Part shown: in pieces, positions 1 to 6,037 of the stretch
Layout of the letters: every line of letters begins with the position of its first letter
How positions within the stretch are numbered: position 1 is the stretch's first letter
NCBI GenBank assembly: GCA_020058405.1
Contig: JAGVEE010000035.1
Coordinates: forward strand, 1-6,037
Origin: Sphingobacteriales bacterium
GTDB taxonomy: Bacteria; Bacteroidota; Bacteroidia; Sphingobacteriales; Sphingobacteriaceae
Reading direction: 5' to 3'
Length of the DNA: 6,037 nt
The notes under the pieces: model-generated
Database searches by the model: none
The model's input: the letters and a program-made list of their open reading frames with translations, nothing else
Told to the model about the DNA's origin: nothing
Translations under genes and position numbers: made by a program

Positions 1-134
1 AAATGGATAAAGATATGGACTTAAGTTCTGCGAGCGCAATGTTCTGGAATTTCTTAAAAGGTTCTGCTTTTGGATTTATTATTGCATTCATCATTGCGCT
101 TATTATGAAAAGAAAGCGCCCAATATTTGAATAA
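1..134 (+). CDS. C-terminal fragment of a DUF4199-like small membrane protein (5' end outside window)
   Basis: The reading frame enters from the left edge (full codons from base 3) and stops with TAA at 132-134, leaving about 43 visible residues. They contain one strongly hydrophobic helix (GFIIAFIIALIM) followed by a basic KRKR cluster and a short polar tail, so the C-terminus is probably cytoplasmic by the positive-inside rule. A helix of this kind at the very end, directly followed by a family 2 glycosyltransferase gene, matches what I know of DUF4199 proteins in Bacteroidota, which are about 160-180 residues with four helices. An ATG at base 3 is in frame but is most likely internal, because a free-standing 43-residue protein would be unusual. 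The gap to the next gene is 6 bases, so the two are probably co-transcribed. Function unknown; the family name is inferred from the tail and the neighbour. Confidence 0.6.
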   Translation, partial: MDKDMDLSSASAMFWNFLKGSAFGFIIAFIIALIMKRKRPIFE

Positions 135-140
135 TATTAA

Positions 141-1094
141 ATGGATATATCAATAGTAATACCCTTATACAACGAAGACGAAAGTTTGCCCGAATTACAC
201 GATTGGATAAAACGTGTTATGGAAGCGAACAACTATTCGTACGAAATTATTTTTATTGACGATGGCAGTACCGACCGTTCTTGGAAAGTAATAGAATCGC
301 TTAAACAAAGAAATAATTGTGTACATGGAATTAAGTTCCGCAGAAACTACGGTAAATCTGCTGGCTTAAACGTGGGCTTTGAAGCAACACAAGGCGACAT
401 TGTATTAACGATGGATGCCGATTTGCAAGACAGCCCCGATGAAATTCCAGTATTGTACAAACGCATGAAAGAGGAGAAACTCGATATTATTTCGGGTTGG
501 AAAAAGAAGCGTTACGATCCAATAACTAAAACCATCCCTACGAAATTATTTAATTGGGCTACACGTAAAATGTCGGGAATTAATAACCTACACGATTTTA
601 ATTGTGGCTTAAAAGCATACCGCTCTGCAGTTGTAAAAAACATTGAAGTGTACGGCGAAATGCATCGCTACATTCCAGTAATTGCAAAATGGGCAGGCTT
701 CAAAAAAATTGAAGAACAAGTGGTAGAACACAGAGCACGTAAATACGGAGTAACTAAATTTGGCTTAAGCAGATTCGTAAACGGCTTCTTAGATTTATTA
801 TCGATTTTCTTCGTAGGTAAATTTCAGAAACGCCCAATGCATTTCTTCGGAACTATTGGAACACTTTCGTTTTTATCAGGTTTTTTAATATCAATATATA
901 TTATTGGCGAAAAACTGTTCAGAATTTACAAAGGTATACACATGGGCCGCGACGTTACCGACCAGCCTTTGTTTTACATCGCTTTAGTAATGACTATTAT
1001 CGGAACGCAGTTGTTTTTAACCGGTTTCTTAGCAGAAATGGTAGGACGGAATTCACCGGAGAGAAACCATTACAAAATTGAAGATAAATTGTGA
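141..1094 (+). CDS. Family 2 glycosyltransferase, polyprenyl-phosphate (GtrB/DPM1-like) type
   Basis: This 317-residue protein should move a sugar from a nucleotide donor to a lipid carrier (polyprenyl phosphate) or another membrane acceptor on the cytoplasmic face. The GT-A domain fills residues 1-220. It shows the N-terminal strand ISIVIPLYNE (3-12), the nucleotide-binding IDDGSTD (39-45), the metal-binding DAD in MDADLQD (91-97), HDFNCGLKAYR (151-161), and the basic loop HRARKYGVTKFG (197-208), which matches the R..G.SK.. signature of dolichyl/undecaprenyl-phosphate glycosyltransferases. Two membrane helices follow (about 235-256 and 276-300), as in GtrB/YfdH proteins, and the length fits that group. 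The start is firm because the first strand begins at residue 3. No Shine-Dalgarno is seen. The sugar and acceptor cannot be read from sequence; glucose, mannose or GlcNAc are all possible. A 158-base repeat-filled gap follows. Confidence 0.9.
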   Translation: MDISIVIPLYNEDESLPELHDWIKRVMEANNYSYEIIFIDDGSTDRSWKVIESLKQRNNCVHGIKFRRNYGKSAGLNVGFEATQGDIVLTMDADLQDSPDEIPVLYKRMKEEKLDIISGWKKKRYDPITKTIPTKLFNWATRKMSGINNLHDFNCGLKAYRSAVVKNIEVYGEMHRYIPVIAKWAGFKKIEEQVVEHRARKYGVTKFGLSRFVNGFLDLLSIFFVGKFQKRPMHFFGTIGTLSFLSGFLISIYIIGEKLFRIYKGIHMGRDVTDQPLFYIALVMTIIGTQLFLTGFLAEMVGRNSPERNHYKIEDKL

Positions 1095-1100
1095 GTTAAA

Positions 1101-1135
1101 ATTACGAATTACGAATTTCTAATTACGAATTTCGC
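1101..1135. repeat. Heptamer tandem repeat tract (ATTACGA-like, five periods)
   Basis: Five consecutive 7-base units can be read: ATTACGA, ATTACGA, ATTTCTA, ATTACGA, ATTTCGC. Three are identical and two are diverged in the second half. The tract starts 6 bases after the stop codon of the family 2 glycosyltransferase and is non-coding. It has no T-run or strong stem and so is not a recognisable terminator. Heptamer short tandem repeats are known from other bacteria (for example the STRR sequences of cyanobacteria); whether this one is a dispersed family in this genome cannot be told from one copy. Confidence 0.85.
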
Positions 1136-1159
1136 AAAGTATTCAGTTCATCAATTTAT

Positions 1160-1199
1160 AACTCAATAACTCAATAACATAATAACTCAATAACAAATA
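1160..1199. repeat. Octamer tandem repeat tract (AACTCAAT-like, five periods)
   Basis: Five consecutive 8-base units: AACTCAAT, AACTCAAT, AACATAAT, AACTCAAT, AACAAATA. Three are exact, one is close and the last is degenerate. The unit differs in both sequence and length from the heptamer tract 25 bases upstream, so the two are not one repeat that drifted. The tract is non-coding and lies between the family 2 glycosyltransferase and the epimerase. Confidence 0.85.
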
Positions 1200-1231
1200 A
1201 CCTAATTGCACAAAATTAACAAATTACCATA

Positions 1232-1252
1232 ATTCACAATTCACAATTCAAA
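1232..1252. repeat. Heptamer tandem repeat abutting the epimerase start codon
   Basis: Three 7-base units, ATTCACA, ATTCACA and ATTCAAA, run up to the base immediately before the ATG at 1253. The tract therefore occupies the whole position where a ribosome binding site would sit, and no Shine-Dalgarno is present. A gain or loss of units would change the sequence context of the start codon but not the reading frame of the gene. Confidence 0.8.
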
Positions 1253-2293
1253 ATGAAGTATCATCTAGTATCGGGGGCATGCGGTTTTGTAGGAAGAAAC
1301 CTAGTAAAAAGAATCTTATCGATGAACACAGATCGAGTAATTATTGTAGATAATTTATCGACTGGTATACATCCATCTAAATGGTTAACAAACCAAACAG
1401 AAAATATAAAAGACTTAGAAGTATTTGAAAACGATAGAGTATTGTTTTTTAACGGCGATTTCAGAAAGCTGTTAAATGCAATGACCGAAGATCAGCAATA
1501 CTTACAAAAAACATACGACTTAGCATTCGATAAATTTACCGATGTATTTCATTTCGCTGCTATTGTAGGCGGACGTGCTAAAATAGATGGCGACCCAATG
1601 ATGGTGGCTATTGATTTAGCAATTGATGCAGAATTTTTCTACTGGGTGTGTAACCACAAACCAGCAAGAGTGATGTACCCAAGTTCATCTGCTGCTTACC
1701 CAATAGATTTACAATCGGATACAGATTTCGTTGCTTTAAAAGAAAGCGACATCGACTTTGATCATAACCTTGGTAAGCCAGACATGACCTACGGTTGGTC
1801 TAAACTTACCGGCGAATATTTAGCGCGCATAGCTGCAAAATACTATGGCATTTCGGTTGCATGTGTTCGTCCCTTTTCTGGTTACGGCGAAGATCAAGAT
1901 TTAACTTACCCTGTACCGGCTATTGCAGCACGTGCTGCAAAAAAAGAAGATCCATTTGAAGTGTGGGGTTCGGGTAAACAAGGTAGAGATTTTGTACATA
2001 TTGATGATTGCATTGATGCTATATTTTTAGCAATGGATAATATTACCGATGGTACAGCTATAAACATTGGCGCCGGAAGATTATTCTCGTTCTTAGAAAT
2101 TATAGATTTGTTTACAAAATTTGCAGGTTACCAACCAACCATCAAACCATTGTTAGATAAACCAGTGGGAGTGCATGCACGCCACTCAGACATGACCTAT
2201 GTATTGGAAAAATACGGATGGAAACCGAAAATTTCTTTAGAAGAAGGAATGAGAAGAGTGTATAATAAAGCAGTAGAAAATTCAAATAAATAA
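1253..2293 (+). CDS. NAD-dependent epimerase/dehydratase (extended SDR, nucleotide-sugar type)
   Basis: A 346-residue extended short-chain dehydrogenase that most likely acts on a nucleotide-linked sugar in the cytoplasm (epimerisation, dehydration or reduction). The N-terminal Rossmann fold has GACGFVG (8-14), keeping all three glycines of GxxGxxG although the common GGAGFIG wording is changed. VDNLSTG (32-38) is typical of NAD(H) binders. HFAAIVGG (100-107) is the usual cofactor-contact strand, SSS (144-146) supplies the catalytic Ser, and Y180-x3-K184 in YGWSK is the catalytic pair. RPFSGYGEDQD (206-216) and GKQGRDFVHIDD (241-252) are typical of the sugar-nucleotide binding half. The start is firm because the first strand begins at residue 3. 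The gene begins directly after a repeat tract and is followed by a GT4 gene 30 bases on, which supports a glycan role. The exact substrate (UDP-, GDP- or dTDP-sugar) is not determinable by eye; I would not call it galE. Confidence 0.88.
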   Translation: MKYHLVSGACGFVGRNLVKRILSMNTDRVIIVDNLSTGIHPSKWLTNQTENIKDLEVFENDRVLFFNGDFRKLLNAMTEDQQYLQKTYDLAFDKFTDVFHFAAIVGGRAKIDGDPMMVAIDLAIDAEFFYWVCNHKPARVMYPSSSAAYPIDLQSDTDFVALKESDIDFDHNLGKPDMTYGWSKLTGEYLARIAAKYYGISVACVRPFSGYGEDQDLTYPVPAIAARAAKKEDPFEVWGSGKQGRDFVHIDDCIDAIFLAMDNITDGTAINIGAGRLFSFLEIIDLFTKFAGYQPTIKPLLDKPVGVHARHSDMTYVLEKYGWKPKISLEEGMRRVYNKAVENSNK

Positions 2294-2308
2294 ATAGCAA
2301 GAGCTATT
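2293..2308 (+). other. Small perfect stem-loop in the epimerase-GT4 gap
   Basis: AATAGC (2293-2298) and GCTATT (2303-2308) are exact reverse complements separated by a 4-base loop (AAGA). The left arm begins on the last base of the epimerase stop codon. There are only two G:C pairs and no following T-run, so it is too weak for an ordinary intrinsic terminator. It may be a modest mRNA hairpin or chance in AT-rich DNA. Confidence 0.4.
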
Positions 2309-2323
2309 GTAAAAGATAAGTGT

Positions 2324-3598
2324 ATGGCGGCGCAGAAAATAGTATTATTTGGTCCTGGTCCACAGTTTAAAGGAGGCATTGCAAATTACAACACTTCATT
2401 AGCAAAAGCGCTAGATAAGCTTGGGCATGAAGTGCACATTGTATCTTGGACACAACAATACCCTGCTATTATTCCGAGAGATTTTATTGATAGAAAAAGT
2501 AAAGCAGATCAATTAGAAGGAACCAATATTAAAGTTACATACATCACTAATTATAATAACCCGGCCACATGGAATGAAACCGTAAGTTTTATTAAAGCCT
2601 TAGGTGCCGATAAGGTAATTTTTCAATGGGCCATTGCTGTGCAAGGTTTACCAATTGGCTACATTTGCCGTAAATTAAAAAAGAAAACCAATGCAGAAGT
2701 AATCATCGATTTGCATTTGGTGGTTCAAAAAGAAGCAAGTTCCATCGATAAATATTTAAGCAATTACGGCTTAAAAATTGCCGACACTTATATCGCACAC
2801 GCTTATAAAACGGTAGATGAATTAAAAGAAACCTTTCCGCAATTCCAGTATTCTGTAACCGAAGATGGAAAAAGATCTACCAACAAAAAAGAACGAAATG
2901 TAATTAAACTATATCACCCAATTTATGATATGTTTAAACCGAATCCTGATTTTGATTTAGAGGGGGAGAAAGCAAAATTAGGATTGAAAAAAAATGTATT
3001 CCTATTCTTCGGATTTATACGTAAATACAAGGGTTTGCACCAAACTATAGAGGCCTTTAAACTTTTAGCTGATAAAAGAGACGACGTTTCTTTATTAGTA
3101 GTTGGCGAATCTTTTTGGAACACGCTCGATCAAGGAAAATTTTCTACTCGAGTAAAAAACGTGTTGTTTAAAACAGCGAAGTCAATATTCTTAAAAAACT
3201 CAGACAACGAACAAAATTACAAACCACTAGAATTAATTGATCAATTAAATTTGAAAGACAAGGTGTATGTAATGAATGAGTTTGTACCGAACGAAGATGT
3301 GCACAGATATTTTCAACTATCGGATGCAATATTATTGTATTATTTAACAGCTACTCCATCTGGTGTAGAGTCGATTTCATACAATTTTAAATTGCCAGTG
3401 TTAGCTACTAAAGTGGGGCATTTTCCCGAAACTATTATACATGGGTACAATGGATATTTGGCAGAAGATAGAGATGTACATTCGATGGCCGAAGAAATGA
3501 ATAGAATGATTGAACACCCAATAAATAGAGAAAACGTAGCAGAAACAGCATCAAAATTAAGCTGGGAAAATTACGCGAAAGCAATCTTAACTAATTAA
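2324..3598 (+). CDS. GT-B fold glycosyltransferase (GT4-like, glycosyl transferases group 1)
   Basis: A 424-residue protein expected to transfer a sugar from an activated nucleotide donor to a growing glycan or glycolipid at the inner face of the membrane. No signal peptide or membrane helix is seen. The N-terminal Rossmann domain opens with KIVLFGPGPQFKGGIANYN (5-23), the glycine-rich acceptor-side loop of GT4 enzymes. The C-terminal donor domain has FFGFIRKYKGLHQTIEAF (228-245), LLVVGESFW (257-265), and the donor loop with TPSGVES (344-350) and KLPVLATKVGHFPE (356-369). The usual E-x7-E pair is not obvious: E349 is present but the position seven residues beyond is not Glu. A segment of about 35 residues (266-300) between the two last donor strands looks longer than usual. 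The start is supported by the first strand beginning at residue 5. The next gene begins 3 bases after the stop. Donor and acceptor unknown. Confidence 0.85.
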   Translation: MAAQKIVLFGPGPQFKGGIANYNTSLAKALDKLGHEVHIVSWTQQYPAIIPRDFIDRKSKADQLEGTNIKVTYITNYNNPATWNETVSFIKALGADKVIFQWAIAVQGLPIGYICRKLKKKTNAEVIIDLHLVVQKEASSIDKYLSNYGLKIADTYIAHAYKTVDELKETFPQFQYSVTEDGKRSTNKKERNVIKLYHPIYDMFKPNPDFDLEGEKAKLGLKKNVFLFFGFIRKYKGLHQTIEAFKLLADKRDDVSLLVVGESFWNTLDQGKFSTRVKNVLFKTAKSIFLKNSDNEQNYKPLELIDQLNLKDKVYVMNEFVPNEDVHRYFQLSDAILLYYLTATPSGVESISYNFKLPVLATKVGHFPETIIHGYNGYLAEDRDVHSMAEEMNRMIEHPINRENVAETASKLSWENYAKAILTN

Positions 3599-3601
3599 TA
3601 T

Positions 3602-4372
3602 ATGATAGACATTATCAAAAATGCATTTGCATTAACAAAAAAACACGCACTAATTTTAATTGGTGCAATCTTGAGTATTTTAGTAATCTCCATGATTATT
3701 GGTTTTATTACTTCAGCTTTTGCAGCAGTGCCAATTATGAATTTGTTAGCCAACATAGTGTCGGTTGCTTTACAATTATACATGGGTGTTGCTTTGGTAA
3801 AATTAGTATTAGCAATTGTAGACGATAGAGAACCGGAATTTTCTGACATCAAACCAAAACTTTCGGAAATGTTAAAATACTTTTCATCTGGTTTACTCGT
3901 AGCTTTAATATTTTTAGTTGTTTTTATGCTTACAATATTTTTGATGGGAGCGATAGGAGTTATTAATACAAACATTACCACCATGCTTTCTGAACTATTT
4001 TTAAACCCAGAAAATGCTTCGAAATATTCTTCGCAAGAAATTGCATATGGCATAGGAGTATTGTTTTTATTAGCAATTCCGGCCATCATTTTGTACTTCC
4101 GCTTGCAGTTTGCCAATTATATTGTGATTGATAAAGAAAACGAAACAGCTTTTACAGCAGTAATGCGAAGCGCAAGAATTACCAAAGGATATTTATTTTA
4201 CATCGTACTTGCCGTGTTATGTATTATATTATTAAACATTATTGGTTTATTGATGTTCTTTGTTGGTCTCTTGTTTACCATGCCAATGTCGCTTTTAATA
4301 CTGATATTGTTATACAGAAATTTAGAACAAAATTACGAAGAAGATACTATTGAAATTAGTACCAACGAATAA
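3602..4372 (+). CDS. Multi-pass membrane protein of unknown function
   Basis: A 256-residue, very hydrophobic protein with about five to six membrane spans, roughly at residues 16-40, 46-71, 94-121, 148-169 and 197-237 (the last long enough for two). A polar loop (73-92) carries acidic and basic residues, a second (122-147) is Asn/Ser/Glu-rich, and the tail (241-256) is strongly acidic. The segment AVMRSARITKGYLFY (186-200) before the last helices, and the ending LLYRNLEQ, resemble the 'RS..ITKG' pattern I associate with DUF975/YciC-like and glycerophosphodiester-phosphodiesterase-membrane-domain proteins. This is a resemblance only, with no catalytic domain attached. It starts 3 bases after the GT4 stop, and its TAA stop overlaps the next ATG by one base, so it is probably translated together with the GH3-family enzyme. 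That pairing is the best hint to its role. No function is assigned. Confidence 0.8.
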   Translation: MIDIIKNAFALTKKHALILIGAILSILVISMIIGFITSAFAAVPIMNLLANIVSVALQLYMGVALVKLVLAIVDDREPEFSDIKPKLSEMLKYFSSGLLVALIFLVVFMLTIFLMGAIGVINTNITTMLSELFLNPENASKYSSQEIAYGIGVLFLLAIPAIILYFRLQFANYIVIDKENETAFTAVMRSARITKGYLFYIVLAVLCIILLNIIGLLMFFVGLLFTMPMSLLILILLYRNLEQNYEEDTIEISTNE

Positions 4373-5880
4373 TGGGCTTAAAAGCATTCATCAGTAAATA
4401 TTACGCTGCCTGGCAAGTAAAAAAATTGGCTAGCTGGGAAAAGAATGCAATACAAATACAAGAAGGTGTGCGTGCTGACTTAATTGAAAAAGCAAAAGAT
4501 ACACTCTTCGGAAAAAATCATTCATTTAGTTCAATTAAAACGTATGATGATTTTAAAAAACAAATTCCAATTCGCGATTACGAAGAACTTCGTGAGCCCT
4601 ATATAAACGAACTTACCAAAGGCAAAGAAAATATTTTATGGCCAGGCAAACCCATGTATTTTTCGAAAACATCGGGCACTACATCTGGTGTAAAATACAT
4701 TCCCATTTCTAAAGAGTCGATGCCCGCTCATATTGATGCGGCTAAAATGGCCTTGCTCTGCTACATACACGAAACAGGTAAAACTGATTTTGTAAACGGT
4801 AAAATGATTTTCTTACAAGGTAGTCCGGTGATGGATGATAAAGCAGGTATCCCAACTGGAAGATTATCAGGCATAGTTGTACACCACGTACCATCGTACT
4901 TACAAAAAAACAGATTGCCTTCTTATGAAACTAATTGTATTGATGATTGGGAAGAAAAAGTTGATGCGATTGTAGAAGAAACTTTTCATCAAAACATGAC
5001 ACTCATTTCTGGAATTCCACCTTGGGTGCAAATGTATTTTGATAAGTTGAGTGAAAAGGCAAATGGTAAAAAAATAAAAGACATCTTCAAAAACTTTAAG
5101 CTCTTTGTGTACGGCGGAGTAAACTTCGAACCATACCGAGCAAAAATAGAACAGAGTATTGGAGAGAAAATAGATACTATAGAAACCTATCCTGCAAGTG
5201 AAGGCTTTATCGCTTTCCAAAATTCGCAAACCATACCAGGCTTATTATTAAACATTGATGCCGGCATTTTTTTCGAATTTATTCCTGTTGATGAATATTT
5301 TAATGAGAAGCCAAGCAGATTAAGTATTGCTGAAGTAGAACTCGAAAAAAATTACGCCATCATTTTAAATACTAATGCTGGCCTTTGGGGCTATAGCATT
5401 GGCGATACCGTGAAATTTATTTCTAAAGATCCATATAAAATTGTAGTTACCGGACGTATTAAACATTACATCTCAGCATTTGGCGAACACGTAATTGCCG
5501 AAGAAGTAGAATATGCATTAATGACCGCAGCCAAGGAAGAAAACCTAGAAATTATAGAGTTTACAGTTGCTCCGCAAGTAACACCACCCGAAGGTGGATT
5601 GCCTTACCACGAGTGGTTTGTAGAGTTTGAAAGCGAACCACAAAACATGGAAAGCTTTAGACAGAAAGTAGACAACTACCTTCAACAAAAAAATATTTAT
5701 TATTTAGATTTAATAGAAGGGAATATTTTGCGACCCTTAGAAATACGAACACTCAAGAAAAATTCTTTTATTGATTTTATGCGTTCGCAAGGGAAACTAG
5801 GCGGACAAAATAAAGTACCACGTTTGGCAAATGATCGTAAAATTGCCGATGAGTTTTTGAAGGGAGGAATGATTAAATGA
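4372..5880 (+). CDS. GH3-family adenylating enzyme (acyl-acid amido synthetase-like)
   Basis: A 502-residue protein of the GH3 family (Pfam GH3 auxin-responsive promoter), which belongs to the acyl-adenylate-forming enzymes. Plant members such as JAR1 activate a carboxylic acid with ATP and join it to an amino acid; the substrates of bacterial members are largely unknown. Seen here: the P-loop-like ATP motif SKTSGTTSGVKYIP (98-111), GGVNFEPY (248-255), the second ATP motif YPASEG (273-278), NTNAGLWGYSIGDTVKF (333-349), the hinge VTGRIKHYISAFGEHV (359-374), and a C-terminal lid domain (about 375-502). Length fits a bacterial member; plant proteins are nearer 580-610. There is no signal peptide, so it is cytoplasmic. 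The start ATG shares its A with the upstream TAA (TAATG), and the stop overlaps the dxr start (ATGA), so it is translationally linked on both sides. All adenylation motifs look intact, so it is probably active. Substrate unknown. Confidence 0.9.
   Translation: MGLKAFISKYYAAWQVKKLASWEKNAIQIQEGVRADLIEKAKDTLFGKNHSFSSIKTYDDFKKQIPIRDYEELREPYINELTKGKENILWPGKPMYFSKTSGTTSGVKYIPISKESMPAHIDAAKMALLCYIHETGKTDFVNGKMIFLQGSPVMDDKAGIPTGRLSGIVVHHVPSYLQKNRLPSYETNCIDDWEEKVDAIVEETFHQNMTLISGIPPWVQMYFDKLSEKANGKKIKDIFKNFKLFVYGGVNFEPYRAKIEQSIGEKIDTIETYPASEGFIAFQNSQTIPGLLLNIDAGIFFEFIPVDEYFNEKPSRLSIAEVELEKNYAIILNTNAGLWGYSIGDTVKFISKDPYKIVVTGRIKHYISAFGEHVIAEEVEYALMTAAKEENLEIIEFTVAPQVTPPEGGLPYHEWFVEFESEPQNMESFRQKVDNYLQQKNIYYLDLIEGNILRPLEIRTLKKNSFIDFMRSQGKLGGQNKVPRLANDRKIADEFLKGGMIK
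5862..5868 (+). promoter_or_regulatory. Shine-Dalgarno-like site for dxr inside the GH3-family gene
   Basis: GGGAGGA at 5862-5868 ends 8 bases before the ATG at 5877, a normal spacing. It is the only clear purine-rich ribosome binding site before any start in this window; the other genes have AT-rich leaders. It also encodes Gly-Gly near the GH3 protein's C-terminus, so its sequence is constrained by both uses and may be partly coincidental. Confidence 0.5.
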
Positions 5881-6037
5881 AGAACATAGCCATATTAGGT
5901 TCTACTGGTTCTATTGGCACACAAGCTTTAGACGTTGTAAGAGCAAACACAGATAAGTTTAAAATAGAAGTGTTAACTGCTCACTCAAATATAGAATTGT
6001 TAGCTGCACAAGCCATTGAGTTTGATGTAAACACGGT
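5877..6037 (+). CDS. dxr: 1-deoxy-D-xylulose 5-phosphate reductoisomerase, N-terminal part (3' end outside window)
   Basis: The first 53 codons are visible and the frame runs open off the right edge. The start MKNIAILGSTGSIG is the hallmark of DXR (IspC): a Rossmann strand followed by GSTGSIG (8-14), which binds NADPH. ALDVVRANTDKFKIEVLTA (17-35) continues the family pattern of helix and second strand. The enzyme converts DXP to 2-C-methyl-D-erythritol 4-phosphate, the first committed step of the MEP isoprenoid pathway, in the cytoplasm. A full protein would be about 380-400 residues; the metal-binding and catalytic residues lie beyond the window. The ATG overlaps the upstream TGA by four bases (ATGA) and has a good Shine-Dalgarno before it. 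The start is firm, as the conserved strand begins at residue 3. Confidence 0.95.
   Translation, partial: MKNIAILGSTGSIGTQALDVVRANTDKFKIEVLTAHSNIELLAAQAIEFDVNT

Noticed and set aside
1211..1246. Bacteroidota-type promoter (TTG and TAnnTTTG) on the minus strand in the intergenic gap
   Set aside because: CAAAATTA at 1211-1218 reads TAATTTTG on the minus strand with CAA triplets at plausible spacing, but there is no minus-strand gene for it to serve, and such short matches are frequent in AT-rich repeats.
1095..1252. CRISPR-like array in the repeat-filled gap
   Set aside because: The units are 7-8 bases in direct tandem with no spacers, far shorter than CRISPR repeats, and there is no cas gene in the window.
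2293..2308. Stem-loop as an intrinsic terminator after the epimerase
   Set aside because: The six-pair stem has only two G:C pairs and is not followed by a T-run, and the GT4 gene begins 16 bases later in the same direction.
2197..2379. Open 60-codon minus-strand frame across the epimerase-GT4 junction
   Set aside because: It overlaps the conserved ends of two solid genes and shows no motif; best explained as a shadow.
2987..2994. Run of eight A inside the GT4 gene as a programmed frameshift site
   Set aside because: The zero frame continues through conserved GT4 sequence on both sides and no useful alternative frame opens, so it is an ordinary Lys-Lys-Asn coding run.
3595..4116. Open 173-codon frame on the minus strand opposite the membrane protein
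   Set aside because: It lies entirely inside (and antisense to) a convincing membrane protein gene, and its product is a low-complexity Lys/Ile/Asn/Thr-rich sequence with no recognisable motif, as expected from the complement of hydrophobic codons.
4900..5229. Open 109-codon frame on the minus strand inside the GH3-family gene
   Set aside because: It is antisense to conserved GH3 motifs, has no family resemblance and no spacing or start signal of its own.

Overview
The window is an AT-rich, tightly packed stretch in which every supported gene lies on the + strand. It looks chromosomal and Bacteroidota-like (Flavobacteriia, Sphingobacteriia or Chitinophagia type). The reasons are a DUF4199-like membrane protein tail directly before a family 2 glycosyltransferase, a bacterial GH3-family protein directly before dxr, AT-rich leaders mostly lacking a Shine-Dalgarno sequence, and strong A/T bias at third codon positions. 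The exact lineage cannot be fixed by eye. I saw no RNA gene, insertion sequence, CRISPR array or phage gene.

Layout: (1) 1-134 is the 3' end of a small membrane protein gene. (2) 141-1094 is a polyprenyl-phosphate-type family 2 glycosyltransferase with two C-terminal membrane helices. (3) 1095-1252 is the only sizeable intergenic gap. It holds three separate short-period tandem repeat tracts (7, 8 and 7 bp), the last ending exactly at the next start codon. (4) 1253-2293 is an extended SDR nucleotide-sugar epimerase/dehydratase. (5) 2324-3598 is a GT-B (GT4-like) glycosyltransferase. (6) 3602-4372 is an unnamed multi-pass membrane protein. (7) 4372-5880 is a GH3-family adenylating enzyme. (8) 5877 to the window end is the start of dxr (DXP reductoisomerase, MEP isoprenoid pathway).

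From the epimerase onward the gaps are 30 bp, 3 bp, a 1-base overlap (TAATG) and a 4-base overlap (ATGA), so genes 1253-6037 probably form one transcription unit. GT2, epimerase and GT4 suggest assembly of a surface glycan or glycolipid. The GH3 enzyme and its coupled membrane protein are functionally open. dxr supplies isoprenoid precursors, including those for the polyprenyl-phosphate carrier that a GT2 of this type would use, but that link is inference.

No clearly new multi-gene system is visible. The items most worth a second look are the repeat-filled gap before the epimerase, the bacterial GH3 enzyme coupled to a membrane protein and dxr, and the departures of the GT4 protein from the usual family pattern.
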